Below are positions 39,301-47,490 of a stretch of DNA of 64,000 bases, piece by piece (the stretch's first letter is position 1; each line of letters opens with the position of its first letter). The translations under genes were made by a program, and so were the position numbers. Origin of the DNA: Poecilobothrus nobilitatus (Eukaryota > Arthropoda > Insecta > Diptera > Dolichopodidae); NCBI GenBank assembly GCA_947095535.1, contig OX352774.1:213702965-213766964 (forward strand). Reading direction: 5' to 3'. Under the pieces are notes generated by a model. That model searched no databases, was not told the origin of the DNA, and was given only the letters and a program-made list of their open reading frames with translations.

Positions 39301-42300
39301 CTTTTATATTATAACAGTCAAAAAAGCTAATGTTTTGCAATCAATTTTATTTTCTACTTTTTAGGGGGCGAATTTGGTTTCGATAAAAGCATATTTTAAA
39401 AAATATTTTTTTTACATATTATTTTATTTTAAATTTAAAGTATTATTTATGAAATATTTACTCATTTCATTAATATTAATATAAAATTTAAAATCGCTGC
39501 TATCAGCTTACAAAATTTCAGCTTTCAGAACCTCAGAAAAAAAGCATTTATGGATATTCATTGATTGTGATTTTACCTTAATCTCAAATAAATTGCGTGG
39601 TTCTTTTATTATCTTATATCAATTTTAATTGCTCAAGATCTACCATCAATTTTATTTTCTAGTTTTTAGGAGAGTAGATTTGTTATTAGATTGCTCAAGA
39701 TCTACCATCAATTTTATTTTCTAGTTTTTAGGAGAGTAGATTTGATATTATTTAAAAAAAAACATTGTTTTTACATTATTTTATTTAAATATTAAATATT
39801 ATATGAAAATTGCATTTTACAAAAGTTAAAATTTTACAGAACTTTATCAATTTATTGTTTTATCGATTTATCACTTTATCTCGGTAAAGGATTTAAATAT
39901 AAGACCAAAGTTTCTATCGGAATCTTTTTACTTCAAGACAATTTCCATGTTCCTAATCCTATTTATTAAGGAAAAAGATTCTGATTTTTAATCTGATTTT
40001 GTAAAATATAATTTTTGTCAGTAAATTGTAAAAAGGCATTCTAATCATTCTAAGCATTCGAATGAACAGATTTAAAGATTGAAAGAACGAATAAAACAAA
40101 TTGAAATTATTTAAAAAAAATTTAAACAAATATTAAAAGGAAAAGTTTCTTTTCTAAAACAAAAAGGAGTTGATATTATACTCTATGTTTTCTTTAAATT
40201 TTTAAATATGAATTGAACAAGGGTATTTTGAATTTTAAATTTACATCATATACGAGAATAGTAAACAGTCAATAAAATCTGATTATTTGAATTTACAAAC
40301 AGATTTATTTAAACGTAATTTTTAATTTATTGTGTAAATTGCTACAATAATTCCTTTTTTTTTACAATCAGACAAAATATGATCATTGTTTTTTATAATT
40401 GATTGTAAAAATTTTTTAAATAGAATGATGTTTTAGCAAAAAAAAAAACAAAAATAATCTGATTATTTATTTAATTAATAATTCTGATGACAAATTGCAT
40501 GTTTGTTTACGATGTACAAAATTCTTTAAAAGAAAAACAACATTCGTGACTTGCAATTACTTTATAATAGTAGGTACTTTGTTATTTTCTTTTATTATGC
40601 AAAATTTAAAAAGTAAATACAGTCACTGTATATAAAAGGAGAAAATGAGGTGCCCGAAAATAATGCCACAAGAAATAAGGCCAAATAGGTTTTATTTTCT
40701 TTTTGAAGTCTTAATAAAATCAAAATCGTGATTTTGTTCAATTGGACCTTATTAATCCTTCAAAGAACTATTAAAGTTGAATCGAACTTATTTCTGTTTA
40801 TTTTTAAATATTATGTTGTTTATCTTCTTTTTTCGTTTTGTTAATCAGAAAATTTTGATTTGTTCCACTTATCCCAGAAGATTTTTTCACCTTTTTCCGT
40901 AACGATTAAGTATAACAAGTTGTAATAAAATCAAAGCATTTTATAGTTAACTTTTTGGAAAGGTACGATATAGCTCCTCTTACAACAATTCTTAAAAAAT
41001 TAGAAGGGATGATTATTAATGTCATGTTATTACCATGTATGAGTAATTTATTTTTGATTTTGGCATTACTTCGGTATCTAAATTATCTGTCATATAAAGT
41101 CGAAAATGAAAAAAAAAAAAAAGAAATAGAAGCAGATTCGATTTTATTTCATTGGGATATTATTTCCGGGCATCGAAACTTATTCAAATAAAACATATAA
41201 TTTTTTATTGATATGTTTTAAATATGCAACACATAAAAGAATTAATTATAACACTATTAAATTATTAATTAACAACCGAATTAATGACTAGCATGAAATG
41301 TCTGAGATAAAAAAAAACCTTTTTTTTTTTGTTCCTTTTGAGTCTTACACTTTTAGTTCTCTTTTTCTTTCTTTCAATTTAAAATATTGCTAAAACTATT
41401 ACAGAATAACATTACAAAAAGTTTTTGAATGACGTTACAGATAGCTGTCAAGTTTCGTTAATATGATAAAAAAGAAAACCAAAGAAAATATAATATTAAA
41501 GATGGGCAGCCACTAAAATAATCTTCTTCGTTCTATTAATTCGTTCCAAGATGTCAGATCTTAAAAAACTGTTTTTTCTTTCCTTTTTAATTTTAGCTTT
41601 CTCTTTGAAATGATGGATCTTACAATTAAAAGATGGAATCTTAGATTTAGTTTGTCCCATGCTATATTTCTATTATGGATACCAACACTTGAAACATATT
41701 TTTATGAGGTTGGCTAATAGTAGGGTTATTTTCTCCTGAAATATAAAACTTTATTTCTGACTTAAAAATAAAAATTAAGAAACTAAAAATATATACAGAA
41801 AATTATCAAAACCGAATGAAGAATTGCGGAGAATTCTATGCTTAACACACAGATTACAATATTTCGTTAGCATTATAAAATACAATTTATAATAATAAAC
41901 TTTTAATAAAATAATAAAAAAGTATTGCAAATTAAATAATAATAATTACTAATATACAGGGTGATTCTCTTTCGATCTCTTGGAAGCTTCTGAACTAATT
42001 ATTTAATTTTATAATTTTTAAGATATAAGCAAATTAAATAGTTTAGGTCCCAATTTCTCAAAAACCAAAAACAAAAAAAAAGACCATCCCCTACAGAACA
42101 TTTTTTTGTTTGTTTTGATTCGTCAAATACTTCCTATAAATATTCACGATCGAAAAACAATCACCCTGTATAATAAATTTTATATAAAATAATATAGTAA
42201 TAAAATATTAAAAGTTAAAAATTATATTTATATACATATATATATACAATTAGGTGTGAACGTTACGTAATTTAAATATTTTTTTTTAATTTTGACGCTT

Positions 42301-44906
42301 TTAATGTGAGTTAATATAAAATTTGGGTTTTTTTAAAAATAATTTTAAAAAATTAGTATAATTATTTTACAGTTAGTTATTTTAATAATATGTTTAAAAT
42401 TAAATTATTTTATAAATTACATAAGTATAAGTACTTATGAATTAAATATTATTTCATAATAAAGTTATAAACAAAAAAATTTAATATTTTCTATTGGTTT
42501 TAATTGCTTAAATTGTATAATTATTTATGTTTTTTTGTTTATAATTAATAATTTTATAATATACTTAATTGAATTCACTTCTATTAGTATATAAATTTCG
42601 ATCGTTAATGTTAAACTATTTATATGTATATTTTCTATGAGTTGTATATTACATCCGTTATATCCGTTTAATTTAGGATTTGCCTAAACTATTATATAAC
42701 AGTTAAAACGTTTTTATATTTTTTTTTTTAGTTTTTAATTTTTATTTATATTTTATTTATAATTTTTTTTTTATATTTTTTTGTTTTCATTCTTTAATTT
42801 TTGAATTCTGTCACATGCATTGTGTCACTTTAGGATTATATAAAACGGTGACTGGCCGATTTAAAGGTTATTACAAAAAAAAACCGTAATTTTTATAAAT
42901 TAAAAAAATTTTTTTTTTATATTATTTTGATTTTTATATATAATTAAAATATAACAAAAATATAATTTGACATACTATGTAATTTATTTCTACAGCTTAA
43001 ATTATTCTATCGCAACTTCTAATTTTAAAATTAAAATGCGCCAGTACAAATCAGTTTTTAAAAATTCAATTTGGCAGAAAGATATAAGATTTTAATTTTA
43101 AACGAATTTTTAATCAGTTGCTCGTCTTTTTTTTAAATTAAAATTATTAAAAAATTTTTTACAATGATAAAATAAATATTTAAAATTTAAATTCTTCTAA
43201 AGTTAATTTTTTTTTTAATTAAAGCTTTAAATGTCGAAAACATTAACAAATTAACATTTCTTGTTGCTTTTCTGCAATTTTTTCAAAGAGGCTTTACTCG
43301 ATTATTTTTTTTGCTTTTTCCTCTATATTCCAAATTTAGTTAAACTTGAAAAATATGCTTAAAATTTAAACAATTTTTATTTGATTAAAAATTATAAAAG
43401 AAATGAATATTAAAAATGTAGTTTAAAAATTAATTGAAAATATTTTCCACCCTGTATTATTTTAACTTTTTTATTGTAATCCAGTTAATATTTTATTTAC
43501 AAAATAGCACCCTCACCAAAACAGAAAAAAAAAAAAAAAAGTTTATCTTTAATATAATTTGACTGTTCTATTTTTTTTATATACCTAATTTAAGTTTGGC
43601 ATTATTACGTTACTTATGAACAGTCCTAGTTAAATTAAATACGCACTTTTATATTATTAACTTTGATGTCTAAAAATACCTAATAATTAATTTTTTAATT
43701 TTTTTTTTTAAAACTTTCTTAAAAATTTTAATTGTAATTTTAAATATATGTATATATTTTTTATTTTATTTTTCAAATAAAATTCAAAATACATTCTGTG
43801 TACAAAAATAAAAAACACACATACTTTTGGCACTTTAAATCACTCTGTATTTATGTCATAATTACAAAAATAATTAAACCAAAACAAAAACAAAACAACT
43901 TTAACCATCACCATATTGTTAAAATAAACGTTGATTGATTGATTGATTGATTGTACCAACATTTGTGTGCACACACACAAAAAAAATAAATAAAAACAAA
44001 AAAAAAACACAACTCTTGAACGTCGTATAAATATTATACGTAAATAATAATTAGGAAGTTGCAAGTAACTCTGATTCGGATATTTTAAAGCCTGCACCAT
44101 CTTGGACAAATGTTGCTGCTGCACCATCATCTTCATCTGTTACTGTATCTGCAACAAAATTAAGTCAACCAACAAATGTAACTGGATCAGCATCTGGTGG
44201 TTCAGGTGGTAGCAATAATAGTGGTGTTACAAATCAAAGTTCATGGAGTCCACGTACTAGCTCCGCTACAACACAACATTTAAATACGTCGAATTTAAAT
44301 ACAAGTAATACAACAAATACTAATAATACAACAGCTGGTAGTGGAGAAGATTCTTCAGTAACAGCTAGTAGTAATAGAAATGATTCATTAACAACAACTA
44401 CAACAACCGGAATACCTTTAAAAGATAGAGAACAAAAAAATTCAATACCATCATCAGAAGAAGATGCAAAAGGTAAAAGATGGAAATTTAAAATTAATAT
44501 ATTTTTTTTATTATTTATATTGTTATATTTTTGTTTTTTTTTTTTTTGTTGATTTAGATGCAGCTAAAAAATCATTAAAACAAACATTTGTTAAACGGGC
44601 TAGATCTGTTGCAATATTTTCTTTAAAATTAAAAGAAAGACGTCAAAGAGATGCAGAAAAAGCAGCTCAATTGGCAATAGAACATGCAAAAGTAAAATAA
44701 AAAAATTTTGAATAAATTTTTAAACTGTCACTAATTTTTTTTTTTTTTTGTTTTAGGCATCGCAAATATTACCACAACCTGGTGGTGAATTATCATTTTT
44801 ACCATTAGAACAACTAATACAAATAGATGATATTATTAAACAGTCACCAAAATCTCCACCGCCTGGTTCTAGTGGTGGGACATCAGGGAATTTTTCTAAC
44901 TATTAA
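9270..44906 (+). CDS. Ano8: Anoctamin-8 (TMEM16H) orthologue, 5' end missing; 18 exons plus one cassette
   Basis: Joined exons: 9270-9380, 11840-11981, 12058-12311, 12393-12509, 12568-12860, 13011-13166, 19544-19679, 20882-21012, 21128-21628, 24290-24619, 24763-25134, 25282-25379, 31105-31218, 32838-33054, 36446-36562, 44055-44472, 44558-44691, 44757-44906. All have AG/GT borders and phases agree throughout, giving 1,262 visible codons. The protein matches vertebrate ANO8 from memory: CDVVIEFP near the N-end, FTSQERQ, EYFGVKVALYFAWLG, ENYRLQSKYENHL, FQFVNSFLSLFYIAFY, FPLAGLCAIANNLLEIRSDA and RPFGQRV. ANO8 in mammals is an ER protein that tethers ER to plasma membrane and helps assemble calcium-signalling complexes; the insect role is inferred. 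The long tail after about visible residue 760 is poorly conserved and low-complexity. The start codon lies in an exon I could not find. Family assignment is firm; the exact tail exons are less sure. Confidence 0.93.
9381..11839 (+). other. Ano8 intron, 2.46 kb
   Basis: GT-AG intron. AT-rich with T and A runs; a small trinucleotide patch (gatgatgatg near 10890). No repeat or gene recognised. Confidence 0.8.
11840..11981 (+). CDS. Ano8: Ano8 exon b, N-terminal domain
   Basis: Acceptor attttag, donor aatac|gtaaga. The carried-over g plus ag gives Glu, then QAPDEALRWLLARI and TKRTAFYISAPIN. This matches the vertebrate ANO8 stretch with DHTLLWLLNHI and RAYAFFVTA. Cytosolic alpha/beta N-domain of anoctamins. 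Two bases carry over to the next exon. Confidence 0.92.
12058..12311 (+). CDS. Ano8: Ano8 exon c, N-terminal domain
   Basis: Acceptor aaaaag, donor tatag|gtaaat; intron before it is 76 bp. It encodes YKAAEEARLPKRLRNDLGG, then FTSQERQWLVLQMLQGLRA, the ANO8-typical FTSQERQ motif before the membrane region. Phase 2 in, phase 1 out. Confidence 0.95.
12393..12509 (+). CDS. Ano8: Ano8 exon d, junction of N-domain and membrane region
   Basis: Acceptor atttag, donor tttag|gtaata; 81 bp intron before it. It encodes GLILQVFPLHETSALTRLQ and NWVKKIF, equivalent to the vertebrate IIQQVFPVHE stretch. Phase 1 in and out. Confidence 0.95.
12568..12860 (+). CDS. Ano8: Ano8 exon e, TM1 and TM2
   Basis: Acceptor ttttcag, donor aaa|gtaaat; the preceding intron is only 58 bp. 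It encodes DIAEYFGVKVALYFAWLG at the start of TM1 and, in TM2, LFNVAWASLYLEAWRR then LAFRWGTL, all strongly ANO8-like. It ends with EPPRPLFK on a codon boundary. Visible residues 208-305. Confidence 0.97.
13011..13166 (+). CDS. Ano8: Ano8 exon f, TM3
   Basis: Acceptor aattttatag, donor ttcag|gtaaaa; 52 full codons. The loop GPLVENFVTGHLEPKDAPIW is followed by FRYFVSFPIIGVCLLVVFIV, a clear membrane helix (TM3). The exon ends in frame (FQ) before a 6.4 kb intron that holds the cassette exon. Confidence 0.95.
15082..15144 (+). CDS. Ano8: Ano8 candidate 63 bp cassette exon inside the 6.4 kb intron
   Basis: Strong acceptor tttcatttatttcag, donor atcag|gttctc (weaker). It has 21 codons, phase 0 on both sides, so inclusion or skipping keeps the frame. 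The peptide DWLDHRLPETGFLYCMCNVN resembles the first 21 residues of exon g (DWWDSKLPDGSIISCLSVI): shared DW-D, LP, acidic residue, G and C. Without it, the loop between FQ and the TM4 PK motif has about the vertebrate length. It may be an alternatively used duplicate of the exon g start, or a decaying duplicate. Confidence 0.6.
15590..16250 (-). mobile_element. Strongly eroded Helentron-like copy
   Basis: Contains ggacaggtgttcaaaaattg, accccttacaactcttgaacg, the ggcggctgtagctccataat block and gatacttattcgtagttaaa, in the family order. Ends uncertain. Confidence 0.4.
16856..17012. repeat. Hairpin of about 64 bp arms with internal duplication
   Basis: Arms 16856-16919 and 16949-17012 pair closely; the loop is about 29 bp. 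Each arm contains two tandem versions of a roughly 20 bp motif (agccagcctaagcatttttg / agccagactaagcatttta). Confidence 0.85.
17885..17975 (+). repeat. Single minisatellite unit within an inverted-array element
   Basis: Unit agaatctcacatatacatat, ttctggaaaaagcgtataat, cctgatt. Flanked at 17607-17745 by acaaaatccaaa-type repeats and at 18045-18180 by their inverse (tttggattttgt), making a palindromic element. Confidence 0.65.
19544..19679 (+). CDS. Ano8: Ano8 exon g, TM4
   Basis: Acceptor aatttacag, donor caaag|gtttgg. It encodes DWWDSKLPDGS, then VIPKVLLAGAITLMDEAYY and AVWLNDK. This is TM4 of ANO8 (vertebrate form FLPKVMLALLV... IWLNDMENYRL). Phase 0 in, one base out. Confidence 0.95.
20882..21012 (+). 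CDS. Ano8: Ano8 exon h, TM5
   Basis: Acceptor actttatag, donor aaagag|gttcgt. It encodes ENYRLQSKYENHLIAKVALF, then QFVNSFLSLFYIAFY and RDEEKLKE, among the best conserved stretches of the family. Phase 1 in, 0 out. Confidence 0.97.
21128..21628 (+). CDS. Ano8: Ano8 exon i, TM6 and insect-specific cytosolic insert
   Basis: The acceptor is an A-run ending in AG just after a T-rich tract (aaaaag|caattg); donor aataag|gtaatt; 167 codons. QLAGLLISRQIIGNLRESAL is TM6: the Glu in NLRE sits at the calcium-site position (E654 of TMEM16A), while the Asn at position 650 appears as Gly; vertebrate ANO8 also lacks that Asn. About 130 residues follow that are rich in Ser, Thr, Ala, Gln, Asn and Gly, ending with QAEIESTLNK, the counterpart of vertebrate QAELESCMKK. 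Confidence 0.95.
21629..24289 (+). other. Ano8 intron, 2.66 kb
   Basis: Holds a reverse-oriented tRNA-headed SINE (about 23370-23527) and the remains of a Helentron-like end (about 23135-23225). Otherwise AT-rich with no recognised feature. Confidence 0.75.
23370..23527 (-). mobile_element. SINE-A, tRNA-headed, reverse copy
   Basis: On the minus strand: ggtcttggtggcctaatggg (A-box), then a B-box-like gagttcgaatcac, then a tail with cgtaaaaataattcccccttacgac. Same layout as the copies at 31427 and 59842. Confidence 0.7.
24290..24619 (+). CDS. Ano8: Ano8 exon j, TM7-TM9 with calcium-site acidic residues
   Basis: Acceptor atcatttag, donor agaa|gtaagt; 110 codons in phase 0. DHLEMLVQMGYVVLFSAAFP is TM7 and GLCAIANNLLEIRSDAFKL is TM8. 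The Glu of HLEM and the Glu and Asp of EIRSDA match the calcium-binding acidic residues of TMEM16A (E705, E734, D738); Asp replaces E702. The cytosolic loop RPFGQRVANIG and a further helix follow. Confidence 0.97.
24763..25134 (+). CDS. Ano8: Ano8 exon k, TM10 and start of the cytosolic tail
   Basis: Acceptor tcttttaatag, donor tcacag|gttttc; 124 codons in phase 0. HIMLGLRSALTWLLPELPSW then LAAEIARAEHCRREM closes the membrane region, as in vertebrate ANO8 (IPDIPGWVAEEMAKLEYQRRE). A Pro/Ser/Thr-rich stretch, an acidic helix with Q-runs (IYIQQQLDEIHAKL) and SSPDSPPSQ follow. Confidence 0.94.
25282..25379 (+). CDS. Ano8: Ano8 exon l, tail; possible alternative last exon
   Basis: Acceptor tatattacag. 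It encodes TSTILIRPLHEST and NLPYDLQALP. The donor is gg|gtaata; reading through gives Gly and then two adjacent TAA stops at 25381. Either splicing occurs at 25379 (two bases carried over) or the exon is used as a terminal exon. Both are consistent with the sequence. Confidence 0.83.
27367..28136. mobile_element. Foldback with about 226 bp arms
   Basis: Arms 27367-27593 and 27911-28136 are inverted copies with moderate divergence (markers ttttgcacaatgaaaattc, gtcgcgattg, ctaacggtgc, aaattgttagatctata). The 317 bp spacer holds a minisatellite fragment near 27858. Confidence 0.8.
28714..29399 (+). mobile_element. Eroded Helentron-like copy
   Basis: Starts near aaacacatttttcaaaa, has cgtccgtccgtc, then diverged core blocks (gtacaagttt, accgaaatatg, attttgagagaag) and the end aagtctaaact ... 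ggtttgcattctgct. Boundaries are approximate. Confidence 0.55.
31105..31218 (+). CDS. Ano8: Ano8 exon m, tail exon with CKSC motif, frame-neutral
   Basis: Acceptor taatttttag, donor tcagg|gtaaat; 114 bp, entered and left in the same phase, so skipping it keeps the frame. It encodes GACKSCRLRAKVQDIPPFRG and a Ser/Asn-rich end. The CKSC pair and basic run stand out, but I recognise no domain. Confidence 0.78.
31427..31602 (-). mobile_element. SINE-A, tRNA-headed, reverse copy
   Basis: Minus strand: ggccttgatggcctagtgga A-box, gggtttgaatcccac B-box, then taagagttattccccctt, and a 3' end atgtggcagagaaatgcatt followed by an A-run. Lies in an Ano8 intron. Confidence 0.75.
32838..33054 (+). CDS. Ano8: Ano8 exon n, tail
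   Basis: Acceptor tgaaataaag (no good pyrimidine tract in the last 15 bases but T-rich just before), donor gcaaat|gtaaga. It encodes AKAQQLYLPEIPPFRKKL, SDNSGSSVESPRKP and VAIPPFKPRRSTEM. The repeated IPPFRK / IPPFKPRR pattern, also seen as IPPFRG in exon m, suggests short linear motifs. Likely disordered and cytosolic. Confidence 0.82.
33055..36445 (+). other. Ano8 intron, 3.4 kb
   Basis: Contains an eroded Helentron-like copy (about 35370-36150). The rest is AT-rich and unremarkable. Confidence 0.7.
35370..36150 (+). mobile_element. Eroded Helentron-like copy
   Basis: Has the gtccagccgtc tract, attttgagagaagg, taccaccccctgtttaagagc and the terminal ttctgctttg. Order and orientation match the family; boundaries are approximate. 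Confidence 0.5.
36446..36562 (+). CDS. Ano8: Ano8 exon o, tail, weak acceptor
   Basis: 39 codons, phase 0 on both sides, donor tccaag|gtacgg. It encodes MPLHVPEWMSRLKVNEST and IHRSIDCIASK, noticeably less AT-rich than its surroundings. The acceptor aaatcgtag lacks a pyrimidine tract; the upstream 50 bases are almost all A. Since neighbours n and p are also in phase 0 it could be skipped. It could also have a different left edge. Confidence 0.6.
37532..37580 (+). repeat. TTTA microsatellite
   Basis: About twelve tandem tetranucleotides with one interruption (tata). Confidence 0.95.
37753..39428. mobile_element. Foldback element with 124 bp arms, split by a Helentron-like copy
   Basis: Arms 37753-37876 and 39305-39428 are near-perfect inverses (markers ataaaataatatgtaaaaaa, cgaaaccaaattcgccccct, gactgttataatata). 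An inner 35 bp perfect hairpin (39207-39241 / 39285-39319) closes the palindrome. The left arm is interrupted at 37877-39178. Confidence 0.8.
37877..39178 (-). mobile_element. Helentron/DINE-1-like element, 1.30 kb, two core units
   Basis: Read on the minus strand: begins TTAGCACATTTCC, then a GTCY microsatellite (39100-39124), two related core units about 475 bp apart (marked by GTGCCGGAGTTATGA and CACATAACGGTAAAT in the plus direction), then the inverted TTTTGGAAATGTGCGC, an AAACC-GTT-GGTTT hairpin, and ends ACATTCTACCTTG. Subterminal inverted repeats, GTCY tract and 3' hairpin are the hallmarks of DINE-1/Helentron elements. No coding capacity. Confidence 0.75.
39629..39748 (+). repeat. Tandem duplication, 62 bp period, two copies
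   Basis: ttgctcaagatctaccatca and tctagtttttaggagagtag recur exactly 62 bp apart. The unit is a diverged relative of the foldback arm (caatcaattttattttct, tttttaggggg) 300 bp upstream. Confidence 0.88.
41957..42168 (+). mobile_element. 212 bp MITE with TA target duplication
   Basis: Starts CAGGGTGATTCTCTTTCGATC and ends with the inverse of CAGGGTGATTGTTTTTCGATC, directly flanked by TA on both sides (41955-41956, 42169-42170). Imperfect 21 bp terminal inverted repeats plus TA suggest a Tc1/mariner-derived non-autonomous element. No ORF. Confidence 0.85.
43930..43953 (+). repeat. GATT microsatellite
   Basis: Five gattgatt-type units in an intron, just upstream of Ano8 exon p. Confidence 0.9.
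44055..44472 (+). CDS. Ano8: Ano8 exon p, Ser/Thr/Asn-rich tail
   Basis: Acceptor aataattag, donor aaaag|gtaaaa; 139 codons plus one base. Begins EVASNSDSDILKPAPSW and continues with about 110 residues dominated by Ser, Thr, Asn, Gly and Ala, including T-runs and NTSN repeats, then KDREQKNSIPSSEED. No stop in 418 bp of such AT-rich DNA and agreeing phases support coding use. Confidence 0.85.
44558..44691 (+). CDS. Ano8: Ano8 exon q, basic helical C-terminal segment
   Basis: Acceptor ttgatttag, donor caaaa|gtaaaa; 85 bp intron before it. It encodes AKKSLKQTFVKRARSVAIF, SLKLKERRQRDAEKAA and QLAIEHAK, a strongly basic segment predicted as an amphipathic or coiled helix. A membrane- or lipid-contact role would fit a tether, but that is inference. 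Confidence 0.9.
44757..44906 (+). CDS. Ano8: Ano8 last coding exon and stop
   Basis: Acceptor tgttttag after a T-run; 49 codons and TAA at 44904-44906. It encodes SQILPQPGGELSFLPLEQLI and DDIIKQSPKSPPPG, ending FSNY. A 65 bp intron separates it from exon q. Confidence 0.9.
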   Translation, partial: ASQILPQPGGELSFLPLEQLIQIDDIIKQSPKSPPPGSSGGTSGNFSNY

Positions 44907-44991
44907 AACAAACAAAAAAAAAACTAAACAAATATTCATTATAACTCAATTATGTAAGAATTCACAGCAAATAAGAACAAAAAAAAAACAT

Positions 44992-44997
44992 AATAAA
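44992..44997 (+). terminator. Candidate poly(A) signal AATAAA, proximal
   Basis: First AATAAA downstream of the stop (about 90 bp). Such hexamers are frequent in this AT-rich DNA, so the true cleavage site could lie much further downstream; no T/GT-rich element stands out. Confidence 0.3.
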
Positions 44998-45477
44998 TAT
45001 TCTTTTTACATAAAAATAAATAAAAATAAAAAAAAAAATTATTTGTAAATAACATAAATAATAAATTATAACTAATTTAATTATCTATAATTTAAATAAC
45101 AAAACTAGACTTAAACCTAAAACTAATAAAACAAAAAAAAAAAAAAGATTATTTTGATTTTATCAAAGACAATTAATTTTTAAATGTAAAATTATATATT
45201 AGTAAAATCTTAAATTTGCTATGATTTTCAATAGGATTAACCCTTTGACTTTTTATTTAATTTTCACAATAATGACACTTAGAATAGATATGTAAAAAAT
45301 ATGAAGACTCGAAGAAACGTGTATAGGTTCATTGAGAGCTTTAAATGACACTGTCAGTAGAGGCCGTTATTCTAGAACAATAATCTCTGATGTTACTAAT
45401 GTTACACTGTTAATGTTAGTTAATCTTCTATAGATGGCTATCTAGGTAGGTTATACTGCACTACTCTACTAATCCAC

Positions 45478-45551
45478 GACATTACTACTCCAGTACACTA
45501 CTACAGTACACTGCCCTCGTACACTATTCCAGTACTACTCTAGACAGTACT
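45478..45551 (+). repeat. Degenerate short tandem repeat CAGTACACTACT
   Basis: Several loosely matching units (ctccagtacactactacagt, tattccagtactactct) downstream of the Ano8 stop. Confidence 0.6.
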
Positions 45552-47490
45552 TTGGTCTGCAATTTTTAAAGTATTTTAATATTAGATAGTTTTGTTCAGC
45601 ACTATAGTTGGATATCGTAGCACCCAATATGTAGGTACAACTTATACCAGACCTATGTATACCAGACAAATTTTGTGCTTATTTAATTCTACTTTTTAAA
45701 ATTTATTTTAATATTAGACATGATATTTATGTATATATTAATTTTTTTAATAAAAATGTAAATTAAGGCCTAATATTTTTAATATAATAAAAATTTAAAT
45801 TGAAAATGAAAATGAGACAACGAATATTGAATTTATTGTAAGCTAATATTTAAGGAATGAAAAAAAAATTGAGAAGAATTAATAAATGATATTTAATTTT
45901 ATTTAATTACATAAAAAATTATTATTTTAAGGAAAAGAAAACGACGATTAAATTAATCCTTTCTAATACAAATTTTTTTTGTAGCCAAATATGTATAAAG
46001 TAATTAAATTTAACGAAGACTACCATGTAAAAGGTGTAAATCAGGCTGTTCTGTAAAAGAATAAAACTTTTTAAACACTTATATAAAAAATAAATTTTCC
46101 CCACATAATTTTATAAATCGATTCACTTTTTGCAAGGATAGATGTGAAATCATCGAAACACTTTAGTAGGGTATAAATGTACTGTTTGATTTTTGGACAT
46201 GATTTTATAAAAATTATGATGATAACGTTTATAGTGTAAATCTTTATAACTTAAATTGTTACAATTTAAATGATGGTTGGTTGATTTACATGACTGTTCT
46301 TAAAGACCTCAAATAGAAAAAACGGAGATGTTGTTTTGTTCTAAACTCAGCCAGTAAATTTATAAAATTAGTTCTTAAATACTACTTTCTGATAGATGAC
46401 TGCAGTCTCATAATATATAGGATACACAGATTTTCAGGACATTCACAGAGAAATTGATGGAAAACCTCTTAGATGCCTTTCTCTTAACAGCGCTCCCCCT
46501 AACTGATACAATGCAGTGTCATCAGCGCATACGATTTCATTATATGTTCTAAGTGTCACATTAAATTCTATTATAACAAAGCAAGTTTTTTTTTTATTCC
46601 ATAAAACTTTAAGTTATAAAAATCGTTTTTAAAAATTAACCTTTGAATAGCTATTAGGTAATAAATTTCTTTTTTTTTTTTTTTTGCTGCCTTAAAAATT
46701 AATTATCGCAGAAAATTATTAAAAAAAAAAAATCAAAGCAAATAAAAAACTTGTTCAAAAAAGAAAAAAAATGTTATGTAGCGCTTGTTAAACATTTTAA
46801 TTATAGAAAATAAGAAATTTAAAAAAAGGAAAAATAAAAAAATATTTTAATTTTTTGTACATAAAAATTTTGAAGAAAAACAAAAAATAAAGAAAGAAAG
46901 CATTAAAATATATTTTAGCCATTAAGTAAAAAAAAATATATATAAATATATTTTATTAGCGAAAACAGCAAATAAACCAAAGACACAATTTAGATTTCAA
47001 TTGAAAACAAAAAAAAAAAATTTAATTTAATTAATTAAAACTTTAATTAAGAAATATAGAAAAAAAAATATTTTTTAGAAGGATTAAAACCGCTTTACAT
47101 TTTTTATTTTGTTTATAATTTTTATTTTAAAAAAATTTACATTTTATTTGGCTGAAAATTTTTCAAAAAAAAAAACAAAAATATCAGAACAAATTAATAT
47201 TCTAAAATTTAAATATAAAACAAATTATATAAAACTTTTTTTTTTTTTTTAATATCACGTTTATCTGACTTTTTATTTAATTTCCTAATATTAGTGACGA
47301 GGTATGATATGTTTGCTCTTCCTTCTTATTTCTGCTCTTACTTCTATTATTCTTCTAAGAACATATTGTTTTATAAGATCAATTATATTCGTTCATATAA
47401 GGTTTCGCTTCGACCTTTGGTCTTTTTCCTTCCATTCTCCATTTAATGATGAATACCTCAATTTTTCATTCCTGTTTACCATCAATTTCA

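Larger units (their letters stand above)
36563..44054 (+). other. Ano8 intron, 7.5 kb
   Basis: Contains TTTA and GATT microsatellites, a foldback interrupted by a Helentron-like copy (37753-39428), a 62 bp tandem duplication (39629-39748), a TA-flanked MITE (41957-42168) and a tRNA-like fragment near 37632-37705. Confidence 0.75.

Noticed and set aside
40955..41191. 78-codon frame with a hydrophobic middle and an A-run encoding lysines
   Set aside because: Short, in an intron, no recognised family and no splice partner seen. A fragment of a receptor-like gene is conceivable but not supportable.
43840..44136. 98-codon frame on the minus strand with Gln-rich start
   Set aside because: Antisense to Ano8 exon p and intron microsatellite; no homology or structure recognised.
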